Shown here in pieces: positions 27,654 to 37,845 of a DNA stretch of 63,065 bases (position 1 is its first letter; every line of letters begins with the position of its first letter). Both the position numbers and the translations under genes were made by a program. The stretch comes from Gammaproteobacteria bacterium (GTDB lineage Bacteria; Pseudomonadota; Gammaproteobacteria; GRL18). The notes under the pieces were generated by a model. The model ran no database searches. It was given only the letters and a program-made list of their open reading frames with translations, and was not told the DNA's origin. The DNA lies in the NCBI GenBank assembly GCA_016744375.1, contig JADGEM010000021.1, forward strand, positions 1 through 63,065, read 5' to 3'.

Positions 27654-27668
27654 TTTACGGAGTGGCCT

Positions 27669-28316
27669 TTGTCAAATCAAGCCTCACAACATACAACCAG
27701 CAATAGCAACACACAAACTGTTTTTATTGTTGATGATGAACCTGATGTCAGAGCTGCACTGCGCTTACTGATCAAATCAGTTGGTTATACCGTAGAGTGT
27801 TTTGAGTCAGCAGTTGTTTTTTTTGATCAGTTTGAAGCCAATCGTAAGGGTTGCCTGATTCTGGATGTTCGCATGCCAGGAATGAGTGGCATGGATCTGC
27901 AGGAAAAACTGGCTGAAATGGAAACACTTCTGCCGATTATTATGATTTCTGGACATGGTGAAATACCAATGGCTGTAAAAGCGGTACAAAATGGGGCTAT
28001 TGATTTTCTACAAAAACCTTTTAGCGATCAGCAATTGCTGGATCGAATCTCTCAAGCGATGGAAATCAATAGCAAGCGCCATGAGAGCCATAATATTCAA
28101 CAAAATGCGCAAGATAAATTTGATTCACTCACTCCGAGAGAGCGTGAAATTTTCATTGAAGTTGTTTCAGGGAAACTGAATAAAGTAATTGCCTATGATT
28201 TAAATATCAGCACCAGGACCGTTGAAATTCACCGCGCCAAGGCAATGGAAAAGATGGGGGCGAAAAACTTGTCTGAATTAATTAACCTGGCAAACTTAGT
28301 TAAAGCACCAGAATGA
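27669..28316 (+). CDS. FixJ/NarL-type response regulator, REC-LuxR HTH
   Basis: 215 residues, started at TTG 27669, which has GGAG six bases upstream. The receiver shows the acidic pair in FIVDDEPD, the phospho-acceptor Asp in LILDVRMPGMSG, SGHG, and Lys in LQKPF. The C-terminal LuxR helix-turn-helix has LTPREREIFIEVVSGKLN and ISTRTVEIHRAKAMEKM. All catalytic residues are present, unlike in the upstream kinase. It is the obvious transcription output of the 26547 gene. Confidence 0.92.
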   Translation: MSNQASQHTTSNSNTQTVFIVDDEPDVRAALRLLIKSVGYTVECFESAVVFFDQFEANRKGCLILDVRMPGMSGMDLQEKLAEMETLLPIIMISGHGEIPMAVKAVQNGAIDFLQKPFSDQQLLDRISQAMEINSKRHESHNIQQNAQDKFDSLTPREREIFIEVVSGKLNKVIAYDLNISTRTVEIHRAKAMEKMGAKNLSELINLANLVKAPE

Positions 28317-28361
28317 TTAAAACAGACAAGACGTAACATGTAACCTGGACAGACCCATCAT

Positions 28362-28529
28362 TTAATTAAATCTTGGAACATAACCAACCCACTTGCCTTC
28401 AACCGTTGTTTCTTCATTATGTGAATTTGTGACACTCACTGAGTGATCCGGATGAACTCGAACCGACACAACGCCCTCATCGTTACATGTCACCTGTGAA
28501 CCATCATCCATTGTACAACCAAAAACCAT
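28362..28529 (-). CDS. Small protein, unknown function
   Basis: 55 residues from the ATG at 28529, where AGAAGAAG upstream is the best ribosome site; the frame also extends to a GTG at 28553. The sequence (MVFGCTMDDGSQVTCNDEG) has two Cys and looks like a short all-beta protein with many Val, Thr and charged residues. It converges on the FixJ-like gene. Upstream lies a perfect FNR-type box (28615-28628). I do not recognise it. Confidence 0.45.
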   Translation of the reverse strand: MVFGCTMDDGSQVTCNDEGVVSVRVHPDHSVSVTNSHNEETTVEGKWVGYVPRFN

Positions 28530-28614
28530 TATGCTTCTTCTCATGTTATACACTTTTAAGTTTATAAAAATTAATAACCAACTAATTTACTCAGGTATTA
28601 TAATACTAAGTTTC

Positions 28615-28628
28615 TTGATCTAGATCAA
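28615..28628. promoter_or_regulatory. FNR/ANR-type binding site
   Basis: TTGATCTAGATCAA is an exact match to the FNR-family consensus TTGAT-N4-ATCAA. It is the core of a perfect 22-base palindrome at 28611-28632. On the minus strand TATAAT lies at about 28596-28601, so the box would overlap the -35 region of a promoter for the small gene at 28529. On the plus strand it faces only the 3' end of hslO. Confidence 0.7.
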
Positions 28629-28705
28629 GAAAATATATGAAGAATAATGGAATTAGGTTAAATGAAAGCCCATATCCCCACTCCAGGAAAGTAGGTGATA
28701 TTGAA

Positions 28706-29617
28706 TTAGTGCTTGGTTGAAAGATCGGAGGGTTGGCTATTTTTGCTGTAGATCCCGGCAATATCAATTTCATCAAATTGATAAGTTTCACCACAAAACT
28801 CACAATCCACAGAAATATTGCCCTGCTCTTTAATAATGGCACTGGCTTCATCATGACTGATTGAACGAAGCATATTAGTCACTTTGTCCCGAGTGCAGCT
28901 ACATTTAAAATAAATGGGCTCCGGATCAAAAACACGAACATCTTCTTCATGGTAAAGTCGATGTAATATTTCTTTGGCCCCAAGCCCAAGCAACTCTTCA
29001 GATTTGATCGTACTTGCTAGATGGGTAACACGCTCCCAGCTGTCATCATCTTCAATCTGACCCGGCAACTGTTGTAGTAATAAACCACCAACAGTGTTTT
29101 CATCAGAAGCCAAAAATATCCGAGTTTCTAATTGTTCTGAGCGTTCCAGATACCCTTCTAAAAAATCAGACATACTATTGCCTTCAAGAGCGACAATTCC
29201 TTGATAACGCTCTTTGGTTTTGGATTGTTCAATGGTGATAATCAAAGTGCCATCACCCAACAGAACTTTCAATTCACTTTCATCAGGCTGTTCATTAAGG
29301 ATTTCATCAAGCAGCGGCTGTTGATATTTTGCCACACCACGGACACCAAAATCATTGCGGCATTCAATAACCATCAATGTTATGGCACCATCACCACTGG
29401 CCTGTATTGTTAAGGAACCTTCAAATTTGAGAGTCGCCGATAATAAAACAGAAGCCGCAACCATTTCACCCAGATACTGACGTATGATTTTAGGATAATC
29501 ATGATTAGACTGCATGGTTTGCCAGACATCGCTTAAGCTGGCAATCTCACCACGAATATTGGCCTTATCGAATAAAAATCGATAGATTTTATCTTTATCT
29601 TCAGTTTCCATCTTCAT
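28706..29617 (-). CDS. hslO: Hsp33 redox-regulated holdase chaperone
   Basis: 303 residues. Cytosolic chaperone activated by oxidative unfolding. The C-terminal zinc and redox cysteines are present as CSC near residue 234 and CEFC near 267. The N-terminal core includes YLGEMVAASVLLSATLKFEG and QASGDGAITLMVIEC. Met3 (29611) is a plausible alternative start because TAGAG lies about seven bases before it. The gene follows gatB's stop side by 86 bases, with a short GGGCT/AGCCC hairpin at 29629-29640 between. Confidence 0.93.
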   Translation of the reverse strand: MKMETEDKDKIYRFLFDKANIRGEIASLSDVWQTMQSNHDYPKIIRQYLGEMVAASVLLSATLKFEGSLTIQASGDGAITLMVIECRNDFGVRGVAKYQQPLLDEILNEQPDESELKVLLGDGTLIITIEQSKTKERYQGIVALEGNSMSDFLEGYLERSEQLETRIFLASDENTVGGLLLQQLPGQIEDDDSWERVTHLASTIKSEELLGLGAKEILHRLYHEEDVRVFDPEPIYFKCSCTRDKVTNMLRSISHDEASAIIKEQGNISVDCEFCGETYQFDEIDIAGIYSKNSQPSDLSTKH

Positions 29618-29703
29618 CTCTAATTGGCGGGCTAAAGCCCAACCTGCATTGTTCTGAATACAACCGGAGTCTGGTCAACCTTGCAGTTCATTGCTTTTTT
29701 AGC

Positions 29704-31152
29704 TTATGGCTTTAACTTTTTCATCAGCAGCTGATTGACCTGACCTGGGTTGGCCTTGCCTTTGGAGGCTTTCATCACTTGCCCGACAAAAAAGCCGATT
29801 AACTTGTCTTTACCTGACTGGAACTCAGCAACCTGCCCGGGGTTATTAGCAATGACATCATCAATGATCGACTCAATAGCACCAGTATCGGTGATTTGTT
29901 TCAGACCTTTTTTATCAATAATAGCATCGGCATCACTTTCATCACCCGTGCCTTCACCAGAATAAATGGCTTCAAAAACTTCTTTAGCTATTTTTCCGGA
30001 AATGGTACTGTCCTTGATTCTTTTTAATAATCCGGTTAACTGCATCGCATTAACGGGACAGTCTTTAAATTCAAGACCATTTTTGTTATTCATTGCCGAC
30101 ACATCACCCAAAATCCAGTTAGCGGCCATTTTGGCATCATTAATTGACAGCTGCACCTGTTCATAATAATCAGCCATATCTCTGTCAACGGTCAAAGCCT
30201 TTGCATCTTTTTCCGACAGGCCCAGCTGCGCCATGTAGCGATCACATTTTGCATCCGGCATTTCTGGTAGTGTTTGCTTTATGGCCTCAATTTCTTCAGC
30301 AGAAATCACAATCGGCAAGAGATCCGGATCCGGGAAGTAGCGATAATCATTGGCTTCTTCTTTACTGCGCATGGAGCGGGTTTCATTTTTTTCTGAATCA
30401 TACAGACGTGTTTCCTGAATCACTGTGCCACCACTTTCAAGAATATCCATCTGGCGCTCAATTTCAACATTAATGGCTTTTTCTACAAAACGGAATGAGT
30501 TAATGTTCTTTAATTCCGCCCGCATACCAAACTCTTCCTGTCCTTTAGGACGCAATGACACATTCGCATCACAACGGAATGAACCTTCTTGCATATTACC
30601 GTCTGAAACCCCCAGATAACGGACAATAGAATGAATCTTACGCATATAGGCAACCGCTTCTTTAGCACTGCGCATATCAGGCTCTGAAACAATTTCTAAT
30701 AGTGGTGTTCCGGCACGGTTTAAATCGATACCTGTCTGATTTTGAAAGTTCTCATGCAGTGATTTTCCGGCATCTTCTTCCATATGAGCGCGAGTGACAC
30801 CAATACGTTTTTGTGAACCATCTTCCATATCAATATCAATATGACCCTCACCCACTATCGGGTAATATAATTGGCTTATCTGATATGCTTTTGGCGAATC
30901 CGGGTAGAAATAATTTTTGCGGTCAAAAACAGAACGCTCATTAATTTGAGCACCTATAGCCAGACCAAACATTACTGATTTTTTAAGTGCTTCACCATTA
31001 AAAACAGGCAAAACTCCCGGTAAACCTAAATCAACGGTACAGGCCTGAGTATTGGGCTCCGCACCATAGGCAGTTGAAGCACCAGAAAATATTTTTGATT
31101 TGGTGGACAATTGAACATGGATTTCCAAACCAATAACGACTTCCCATTGCAT
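29704..31152 (-). CDS. gatB: Aspartyl/glutamyl-tRNA amidotransferase subunit B
   Basis: 482 residues. GatB binds the misacylated Glu-tRNA(Gln) or Asp-tRNA(Asn) and phosphorylates the acyl group for amidation. The N-terminus ([22 protein letters not shown]) and the [18 protein letters not shown] motif are diagnostic. The C-terminal YqeY-like tail domain is complete. It lies in the order gatC-gatA-gatB on the minus strand, as is usual. Confidence 0.97.
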   Translation of the reverse strand: MQWEVVIGLEIHVQLSTKSKIFSGASTAYGAEPNTQACTVDLGLPGVLPVFNGEALKKSVMFGLAIGAQINERSVFDRKNYFYPDSPKAYQISQLYYPIVGEGHIDIDMEDGSQKRIGVTRAHMEEDAGKSLHENFQNQTGIDLNRAGTPLLEIVSEPDMRSAKEAVAYMRKIHSIVRYLGVSDGNMQEGSFRCDANVSLRPKGQEEFGMRAELKNINSFRFVEKAINVEIERQMDILESGGTVIQETRLYDSEKNETRSMRSKEEANDYRYFPDPDLLPIVISAEEIEAIKQTLPEMPDAKCDRYMAQLGLSEKDAKALTVDRDMADYYEQVQLSINDAKMAANWILGDVSAMNNKNGLEFKDCPVNAMQLTGLLKRIKDSTISGKIAKEVFEAIYSGEGTGDESDADAIIDKKGLKQITDTGAIESIIDDVIANNPGQVAEFQSGKDKLIGFFVGQVMKASKGKANPGQVNQLLMKKLKP

Positions 31153-31234
31153 AATAATTGTTAACCTCTCAGGTTTCTCTTTTTCTGTAAGCTTATTTGA
31201 AAACGTATCTGAAAAAAAGTTTTGTAAATAAATT

Positions 31235-32692
31235 CTATTTGAATGACTCTGGCAATTTCAGGTGCCAATCTGTTTGTTTCTGGAACTGATGAGCCACATT
31301 CAATAATTTTGACTCGGCAAAATGTTGACCAATTAATTGCAATCCCACGGGCATATTTTTTGCGAAACCTGCGGGAATAGACATGCCGGGTAAACCGGCC
31401 AGATTCACAGCGATAGTATAGATATCGGATAAATACATGGTAATGGGATCATCAGTCAATTCTCCAATATTAAAGGCAGTTGATGGTGCAGCAGGCCCCA
31501 TGATAACATCAACCTCATCGAATGCCTGATGGAAATCATTGCTGATTAGACGGCGTGTTTTTTGTGCTTTAACGTAATAAGCATCATAAAAGCCTTCTGA
31601 TAAAGCATAGGTGCCAACCAGGATGCGGCGCTTTGTTTCCGGACCAAAACCTTCACCTCGTGAACGAATGTACAGATCATTCAGATCTTTAGGATCATCA
31701 CAACGATAACCATAGCGAACACCATCCATGCGTGATAAATTAGAGGAACATTCTGATGGCGCAATAATATAATAGGTCGGCACCGCCAGCTTACTGGTCG
31801 GCAGACTGATTTCTTTAATCACTGCCCCCATTTTCTCATATTCTTTGATGGCAGACTCAATCACTTTAGCCACGGCATCATCCAGCCCTTCTGAAAAAAA
31901 CTCTTTCGGCAAACCAATTTTCAAACCTTCTATTCCGTCATTTAAATGAGCCGTATAGTCTGGCACAGCTTCATCAACGCTGGTGGAATCTCTCTTATCC
32001 AGACCCGCCATAACATTTAACATTAATGCCGCATCTTCTGCAGTACGAGTCATGGGTCCAGCCTGATCCAAACTGGATGCAAAGGCAATCATACCGTATC
32101 GAGAAACACGTCCATAGGTCGGCTTTAGCCCCGTAATACCACAAAAGGAGGCCGGCTGACGAATTGAGCCTCCCGTATCAGTGCCTGTTGCTGCAGGCGT
32201 CAGGCGGGCAGCAACAGCTGCAGCTGAACCACCCGAAGAACCACCGGGAACTGCATCTAAATTCCATGGGTTTTTGACCGGGCCATACCAGGATGTTTCA
32301 TTGGAAGACCCCATTGCAAATTCATCCATATTGGTTTTACCCAGCATAACAGCACCTGAATCATTAAATTTCATGATTGTGGTCGCGTCATAGGGAGAAA
32401 TAAATGGATCAAGCATTTTAGAGCCGCAGGAAGTTTTTACCCCTTTGGTACAGAAAATATCCTTTTGTGCCAGGGGAATACCGTTTAACAGACCAGCATG
32501 ACCTGCGGCACGTTGTACATCGGCTTCTTTTGCTTGCTCAAGCGCTCTTTCCGGCGTCACCGTAATAAAGCTATTGAGTTGCTCATCCAGAGTATTAATT
32601 CGTTCCAGATAAGTTTGGGTTAATTCAACACTTGAAAAATCCCCAGCTTTGAGCCCAGCACTGAGTTCAGCAATGGTTTTGTTATACATCAT
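31235..32692 (-). CDS. gatA: Aspartyl/glutamyl-tRNA amidotransferase subunit A
   Basis: 485 residues. This amidase subunit releases ammonia from glutamine for the transamidation. The Ser-cisSer-Lys triad region is visible as AQKDIFC (Lys), [11 protein letters not shown] and [12 protein letters not shown] (nucleophile). Two tandem ATGs start the frame; either may be used, with GGAA close upstream. It sits between gatC and gatB with 82-97 base gaps. Confidence 0.97.
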   Translation of the reverse strand: MMYNKTIAELSAGLKAGDFSSVELTQTYLERINTLDEQLNSFITVTPERALEQAKEADVQRAAGHAGLLNGIPLAQKDIFCTKGVKTSCGSKMLDPFISPYDATTIMKFNDSGAVMLGKTNMDEFAMGSSNETSWYGPVKNPWNLDAVPGGSSGGSAAAVAARLTPAATGTDTGGSIRQPASFCGITGLKPTYGRVSRYGMIAFASSLDQAGPMTRTAEDAALMLNVMAGLDKRDSTSVDEAVPDYTAHLNDGIEGLKIGLPKEFFSEGLDDAVAKVIESAIKEYEKMGAVIKEISLPTSKLAVPTYYIIAPSECSSNLSRMDGVRYGYRCDDPKDLNDLYIRSRGEGFGPETKRRILVGTYALSEGFYDAYYVKAQKTRRLISNDFHQAFDEVDVIMGPAAPSTAFNIGELTDDPITMYLSDIYTIAVNLAGLPGMSIPAGFAKNMPVGLQLIGQHFAESKLLNVAHQFQKQTDWHLKLPESFK

Positions 32693-32789
32693 TATTTTCC
32701 AGTCAGTCTTTTGTTCCGATAATGGTTCCGATAATGGTTCTGAACACGTTCCAGGACAGGCTCCTGATCATGTTACCCATAATAAAAGG

Positions 32790-33080
32790 CTACTCTATAA
32801 CTTTAGGCACCAGATACAGACCATCAGCAGTTTCTGGTGCATGGGCCTGTAAGTTTTCCCGATCATCCACTTCAGTAACTTCATCTACCCGTAAACGTTG
32901 AACTGCATCAAGGGGATGAGCCATGGGCTTAATGCCTTCAGCATCCACTGAATCCAGTTGTTCAACCATATCAAGAATGTTGGACAAATTGGTCACATAT
33001 TCAGGAATATCCTGCTCATCAACGCCAAGCCTTGCTAAAAAGGCTATTTTTTCAACATCACTTTTATCCAGTTTGGACAT
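32790..33080 (-). CDS. gatC: Aspartyl/glutamyl-tRNA amidotransferase subunit C
   Basis: 96 residues, the small belt subunit that wraps GatA and GatB. The sequence VEKIAFLARLGVDEQDIPEY and the late LRVDEVTEVDDRENLQAHAPE match the family. First gene of gatCAB, divergent from mreB. A GGGAG ribosome site lies close upstream. Confidence 0.95.
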   Translation of the reverse strand: MSKLDKSDVEKIAFLARLGVDEQDIPEYVTNLSNILDMVEQLDSVDAEGIKPMAHPLDAVQRLRVDEVTEVDDRENLQAHAPETADGLYLVPKVIE

Positions 33081-33128
33081 CAGTAACTCCCGCTCACTTT
33101 AAATAAGGTGCATAAGTTACCACAAAAA

Positions 33129-33142
33129 TGCTAAATTTAGCA
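33129..33142. promoter_or_regulatory. Perfect 14-base palindrome between gatC and mreB
   Basis: TGCTAAATTTAGCA is an exact palindrome 49 bases upstream of gatC and 19 bases before the candidate mreB -35. It could be an operator for either direction. No regulator is suggested by the sequence. Confidence 0.4.
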
Positions 33143-33160
33143 GTGATTCACAAATGAAAG

Positions 33161-33190
33161 TTGGACATTTTTTATCAATATTCCTAAAAT
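33161..33190 (+). promoter_or_regulatory. Candidate sigma-70 promoter of the mreB series
   Basis: TTGGAC at 33161-33166 and TAAAAT at 33185-33190 are separated by 18 bases, a good housekeeping promoter match. The leader to mreB would be about 165 bases. Two direct TCAGATCG copies lie within it at 33215-33222 and 33227-33234. Confidence 0.5.
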
Positions 33191-33311
33191 ACCTTGTTCT
33201 ATGCTTGAATTAGGTCAGATCGAACCTCAGATCGGACTATTAATACTTCACTGACACTGAGTAACTTCAACATCAGGCATACAAACAAATAATAACTCCG
33301 GGCATGAATGA

Positions 33312-34412
<1,101 letters not shown>

Positions 34413-34427
34413 AACAGATAAGTTAAG

Positions 34428-34465
34428 ATTAGGGTCCATGGAAAAAGATTTTTCATGACCCTAAT
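34428..34465 (+). promoter_or_regulatory. Long hairpin between mreB and mreC
   Basis: The arm 34428-34446 and the arm 34449-34465 pair over 17 bases with two single-base bulges (C and G) and a two-base loop. The outer nine pairs are ATTAGGGTC with GACCCTAAT. The mreC ribosome site GGAG at 34474-34477 follows nine bases later. It may act as an attenuator, a processing site or an mRNA 3' protector that sets mreB above mreC expression. Confidence 0.7.
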
Positions 34466-34485
34466 TCTTTGTTGGAGCAAATACA

Positions 34486-35361
34486 ATAAAACAGTTATTT
34501 GATGAAGACTCGTCCTATCTGGCACGCTTAATCTTTGTGGCGGTTTTATCCATCATAATGATGAGTGCCGATCATCGGACTAATATGCTAAGTGGAGTAC
34601 GGAGTCTGTTCAGCCTGGTCATTTACCCACTGCAGACTATTGCCAGTATTCCTTCGGATACTGAACTCTGGCTGGATGGACAGCTTAACACTCGCCAGCT
34701 CCTTATTTCTGAGAATGAAGCCTACCGCACGGATAACTTGCTACTGAAAGCCCAGTTGCAAAAATTTACTTCATTACAGGCCGAAAATATTCGCCTGCGT
34801 TCTTTATTGAAATCTTCACGCAAATTAAGCGATCAAATGTTGATTGCTGAAACCATTGCAGTTGATCTTGATCCTTACAAACGGCAAATTGTTATCAACA
34901 AGGGGCAACGTAATAGCATTTATTCCGGCCAGCCTATTCTTGATGCTTATGGTATTATGGGACAAATTATTCATCCAGGAGTGGCATCCAGCACAGCGAT
35001 ATTAATTACTGATCCATCACATGCCATCCCGGTGCAGATTAATAGAAACGGATTAAGAACTGTTTTATACGGCACGGGTGCAGCAAATTATCTGGAAGTA
35101 CAAAACCTGCCCAATAATGCTGATATTGAGTTAGGTGATTTATTAATAACATCAGGACTGGGAGGACGTTTTCCTGAAGGTTACCCGGTTGCTGTCGTTG
35201 TTGATATCAAGCGTGACCCCGGACTACCCTTTGCCTCTATCATTGCAGAAGCCTCAGCTCATCTGGAACAAAGCCGTGAAGTCTTACTGGTTATGGCACA
35301 GGAAAATGCACCACAGTTAATGTCCGAGCAAACAGAAGGAACGCCAGAGCATGGGGACTAG
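34486..35361 (+). CDS. mreC: Rod-shape-determining protein MreC, apparent ATA start
   Basis: MreC is the bitopic periplasmic protein that links MreB to PBP2 and RodA. In the reading frame the homologous N-terminus (KQLFDEDSSYLARLIFVAVL) extends upstream of the GTG at 34537 to an ATA at 34486. That codon has GGAG eight bases upstream, and no ATG, GTG or TTG fits the frame before the upstream stop at 34462. From ATA the product is 291 residues, with a membrane helix about 15-27 residues long, a coiled coil (ENEAYRTDNLLLKAQLQKF) and the two beta domains. The GTG start would remove most of the cytoplasmic end and half the helix. Confidence 0.9.
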   Translation: MKQLFDEDSSYLARLIFVAVLSIIMMSADHRTNMLSGVRSLFSLVIYPLQTIASIPSDTELWLDGQLNTRQLLISENEAYRTDNLLLKAQLQKFTSLQAENIRLRSLLKSSRKLSDQMLIAETIAVDLDPYKRQIVINKGQRNSIYSGQPILDAYGIMGQIIHPGVASSTAILITDPSHAIPVQINRNGLRTVLYGTGAANYLEVQNLPNNADIELGDLLITSGLGGRFPEGYPVAVVVDIKRDPGLPFASIIAEASAHLEQSREVLLVMAQENAPQLMSEQTEGTPEHGD

Positions 35362-35842
35362 ACCTGCATCTCATGGTGGTATCATCATTCTGGTCAGTTT
35401 TTCTGTGGCCTTTATTTTAACCATGCTGCCCATCCCTGAAGCATACAAAATTTACCGTCCTGAATGGATAACCCTGGTACTTATCTACTGGTGTATGGCA
35501 CTGCCTCATCGCGCCGGTGTTTTTACCGGTTGGACAGTTGGATTTTTACTGGATATTCATATGGGCAGCCTTCTGGGAATGCATGCACTAACACTTTCAG
35601 TGGTTGCCTATTTATCCTACAAACTGCATGTCCGCATTCGATTGTATCCTCTGGTTCAGCAATCACTCATTGTTTTATTACTGGTTACTTTGTCTCAGAT
35701 GCTGGTTTTATGGCTTAAGGGCTTCACCGGTGAAGCACCTGGAGACTGGTCTTACTGGTATCCTTCATTGACCAGCATGCTTGTCTGGCCCTGGTTATTC
35801 TATTTGATGCGTGCCATTCGACGTCTGTATGGTGTTAACTGA
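35351..35842 (+). CDS. mreD: Rod-shape-determining membrane protein MreD
   Basis: 163 residues with about five membrane helices. The motif RPEWITLVLIYWCMALPHR and the glycine-rich GFLLDIHMGSLLGMHAL are typical. It overlaps the end of mreC by 11 bases, so translation is probably coupled. Part of the elongasome core. Confidence 0.93.
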   Translation: MGTRPASHGGIIILVSFSVAFILTMLPIPEAYKIYRPEWITLVLIYWCMALPHRAGVFTGWTVGFLLDIHMGSLLGMHALTLSVVAYLSYKLHVRIRLYPLVQQSLIVLLLVTLSQMLVLWLKGFTGEAPGDWSYWYPSLTSMLVWPWLFYLMRAIRRLYGVN

Positions 35843-35853
35843 TAATATAAAAT

Positions 35854-37845
35854 ATGACAGAAAGACAACATCTAAAAGATCATTTCATTGAGCAGCGAAT
35901 TTTTCAAAATCGCAGTATTGTTGCCATCTTTTTCACTTTGGTTTTATTTGGCATTCTGATTTTTCGCTTGTATATTCTACAGATCACTAACCATGAACAT
36001 TTTACAACACTGTCTCAAAACAACCGCGTATCTGTTCAGGCTATCCCCCCCACGCGGGGACTCATTTATGATCGTAATGGTATCATTCTGGCAGAAAATC
36101 TGCCCTCCTATACATTACAAATTATCCCCGAACAAACAACTGATATTGACGGACTTATTAATGATTTATCACTACTGGTTGACATTCGTGAAATCGATAT
36201 TAAAAAATTCAAAAAAGAAGTTCGCCGTAAACGGCGTTTTGAAGGCATACCTCTGCGTTTTCGTTTAAACGATGAAGAAGTTGCCATTATCTCTGTGAAC
36301 CTGCACCGTCTCCCCGGCGTTGAAATAAAAGCTCAATTAAGCCGCTTTTATCCCTATGGCACAGAAACGGCACATGTGGTTGGTTATGTGGGACGTATCA
36401 ACGAGAAAGAACTTAAAAGATTACCAATCACAAATTATAGCGGCACCAATCACACTGGAAAGTTAGGCATTGAAAAATCCTATGAAGCACTGCTTCATGG
36501 GCAAGTCGGTTATCAGAAAGTTGAGACAAATGTCCGGGGGCGGGTGCAACGGGTTCTCGAGCGCAGCAACCCGACGCCCGGCGATGATCTATATCTAAAC
36601 CTGGACATTAAACTTCAGCAAGTTGCCATTGAAGCTTTTGAGGGTAAACGAGGTGCACTGGTTGCAATTAATCCGGAAAACGGGCATATACTCTCAATGG
36701 TCAGCATGCCTGATTATGATGCCAATTTATTTGTCAACGGCATTGATTCAAAATCCTATAACGCTTTAAATCAGTCATGGGAGCGTCCCTTATTTAATCG
36801 TACCGTTTTAGGCAGCTATCCTCCCGGCTCAACAATAAAGCCTTTTTTTGCTCTGGCAGGACTTGAAAGCAATACCATTCAACTGGATCATCAGGTCTTT
36901 TGCCCGGGGTTTTACCGTCTCAAAGGCAAGGCTCATAAGTATCGTGACTGGAAAAAGTGGGGCCATGGTAAAACAGATATAGAAAAATCCATTGTTCAGT
37001 CCTGTGATGTCTTTTATTATGATCTGGCTTTCAAATTAGGCATTGATAAAATGCATAAATTTATGACATTATTTGGATTCGGAAAACGTTCAGGTATTGA
37101 TATACTGGGTGAACGCAGTGGATTAATGCCATCAAAAAAATGGAAAAAAAGAGTTCATAACCAGGTCTGGTTTCCCGGTGAAACCGTAATCGCAGGAATT
37201 GGCCAGGGTTATGTACTGGTAACCCCTCTTCAATTAGCCCTTGGTACAGCAACTTTAGCCAATGGCGGACACTATTTTCAACCACAACTGGTCAGCGCCA
37301 TTCAACGAAAATCTGATATCATTCCCCGTCAGGTCATTCCACAAATGATTCGACAAATTCCGATATTACGCCAGGAAAACTGGGATGAAATTTATCATGG
37401 CATGACTGAAGTGATTCATGGAGCAAGAGGCACAGCAAGACGGCTCAATAAACCGGGAATGCGCTATAAAATTGCTGGTAAAACGGGAACAGCGCAGGTT
37501 TTTTCTGTCGCTCAGGATGCCAGTTACAAAGAGGATGAACTTGAAGAACGCCTAAAAGATCATGCACTTTTCATGGCATTTGCACCCGCAAAAAATCCTA
37601 AAATCGCAATTGCAGTGGTAATAGAAAATGGCGGTCATGGCGGCTCAGTTGCTGCCCCTATTGCAGGCAAAGTGATTGCTGCCCACCTCAGTCAGTTCAG
37701 CGACGAAGAGCTTAAGCGCCCAGCTCAAAAATTACCAGAAAAAACACCAGGGCAAACAGCCCCACCAGCCGACCCTGATAACAGCTCTTCAACACCTGTG
37801 TATTCTCTTAAACAAGCACAACATGAGGGGCATAATCATGGCTAG
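35854..37845 (+). CDS. mrdA: Penicillin-binding protein 2, elongation transpeptidase
   Basis: 663 residues. A single N-terminal helix (22-45) anchors the protein. The pedestal domain begins with NRVSVQAIPPTRGLIYDRNG. The transpeptidase domain has Ser326 in GSTIK, SCD at 383-385 and KTG at 543-545, all intact. It cross-links new glycan strands made by RodA. It is 11 bases after mreD and overlaps rodA by 8 bases. The C-terminal ~40 residues are a Pro- and Gln-rich tail. Confidence 0.96.
   Translation: MTERQHLKDHFIEQRIFQNRSIVAIFFTLVLFGILIFRLYILQITNHEHFTTLSQNNRVSVQAIPPTRGLIYDRNGIILAENLPSYTLQIIPEQTTDIDGLINDLSLLVDIREIDIKKFKKEVRRKRRFEGIPLRFRLNDEEVAIISVNLHRLPGVEIKAQLSRFYPYGTETAHVVGYVGRINEKELKRLPITNYSGTNHTGKLGIEKSYEALLHGQVGYQKVETNVRGRVQRVLERSNPTPGDDLYLNLDIKLQQVAIEAFEGKRGALVAINPENGHILSMVSMPDYDANLFVNGIDSKSYNALNQSWERPLFNRTVLGSYPPGSTIKPFFALAGLESNTIQLDHQVFCPGFYRLKGKAHKYRDWKKWGHGKTDIEKSIVQSCDVFYYDLAFKLGIDKMHKFMTLFGFGKRSGIDILGERSGLMPSKKWKKRVHNQVWFPGETVIAGIGQGYVLVTPLQLALGTATLANGGHYFQPQLVSAIQRKSDIIPRQVIPQMIRQIPILRQENWDEIYHGMTEVIHGARGTARRLNKPGMRYKIAGKTGTAQVFSVAQDASYKEDELEERLKDHALFMAFAPAKNPKIAIAVVIENGGHGGSVAAPIAGKVIAAHLSQFSDEELKRPAQKLPEKTPGQTAPPADPDNSSSTPVYSLKQAQHEGHNHG

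Noticed and set aside
29629-29640. GGGCTAAAGCCC as a gatB or hslO terminator
   Set aside because: Five-base stem and no T-run on either strand; too weak to call.
34537-34539. GTG as the mreC start
   Set aside because: It would cut into the membrane helix and discard the conserved N-terminal segment, and has no ribosome site, so the upstream ATA is preferred.
37676-37837. N-terminal extension of rodA
   Set aside because: Lies inside mrdA in another frame; a normal RodA N-terminus with ribosome site begins at 37838.
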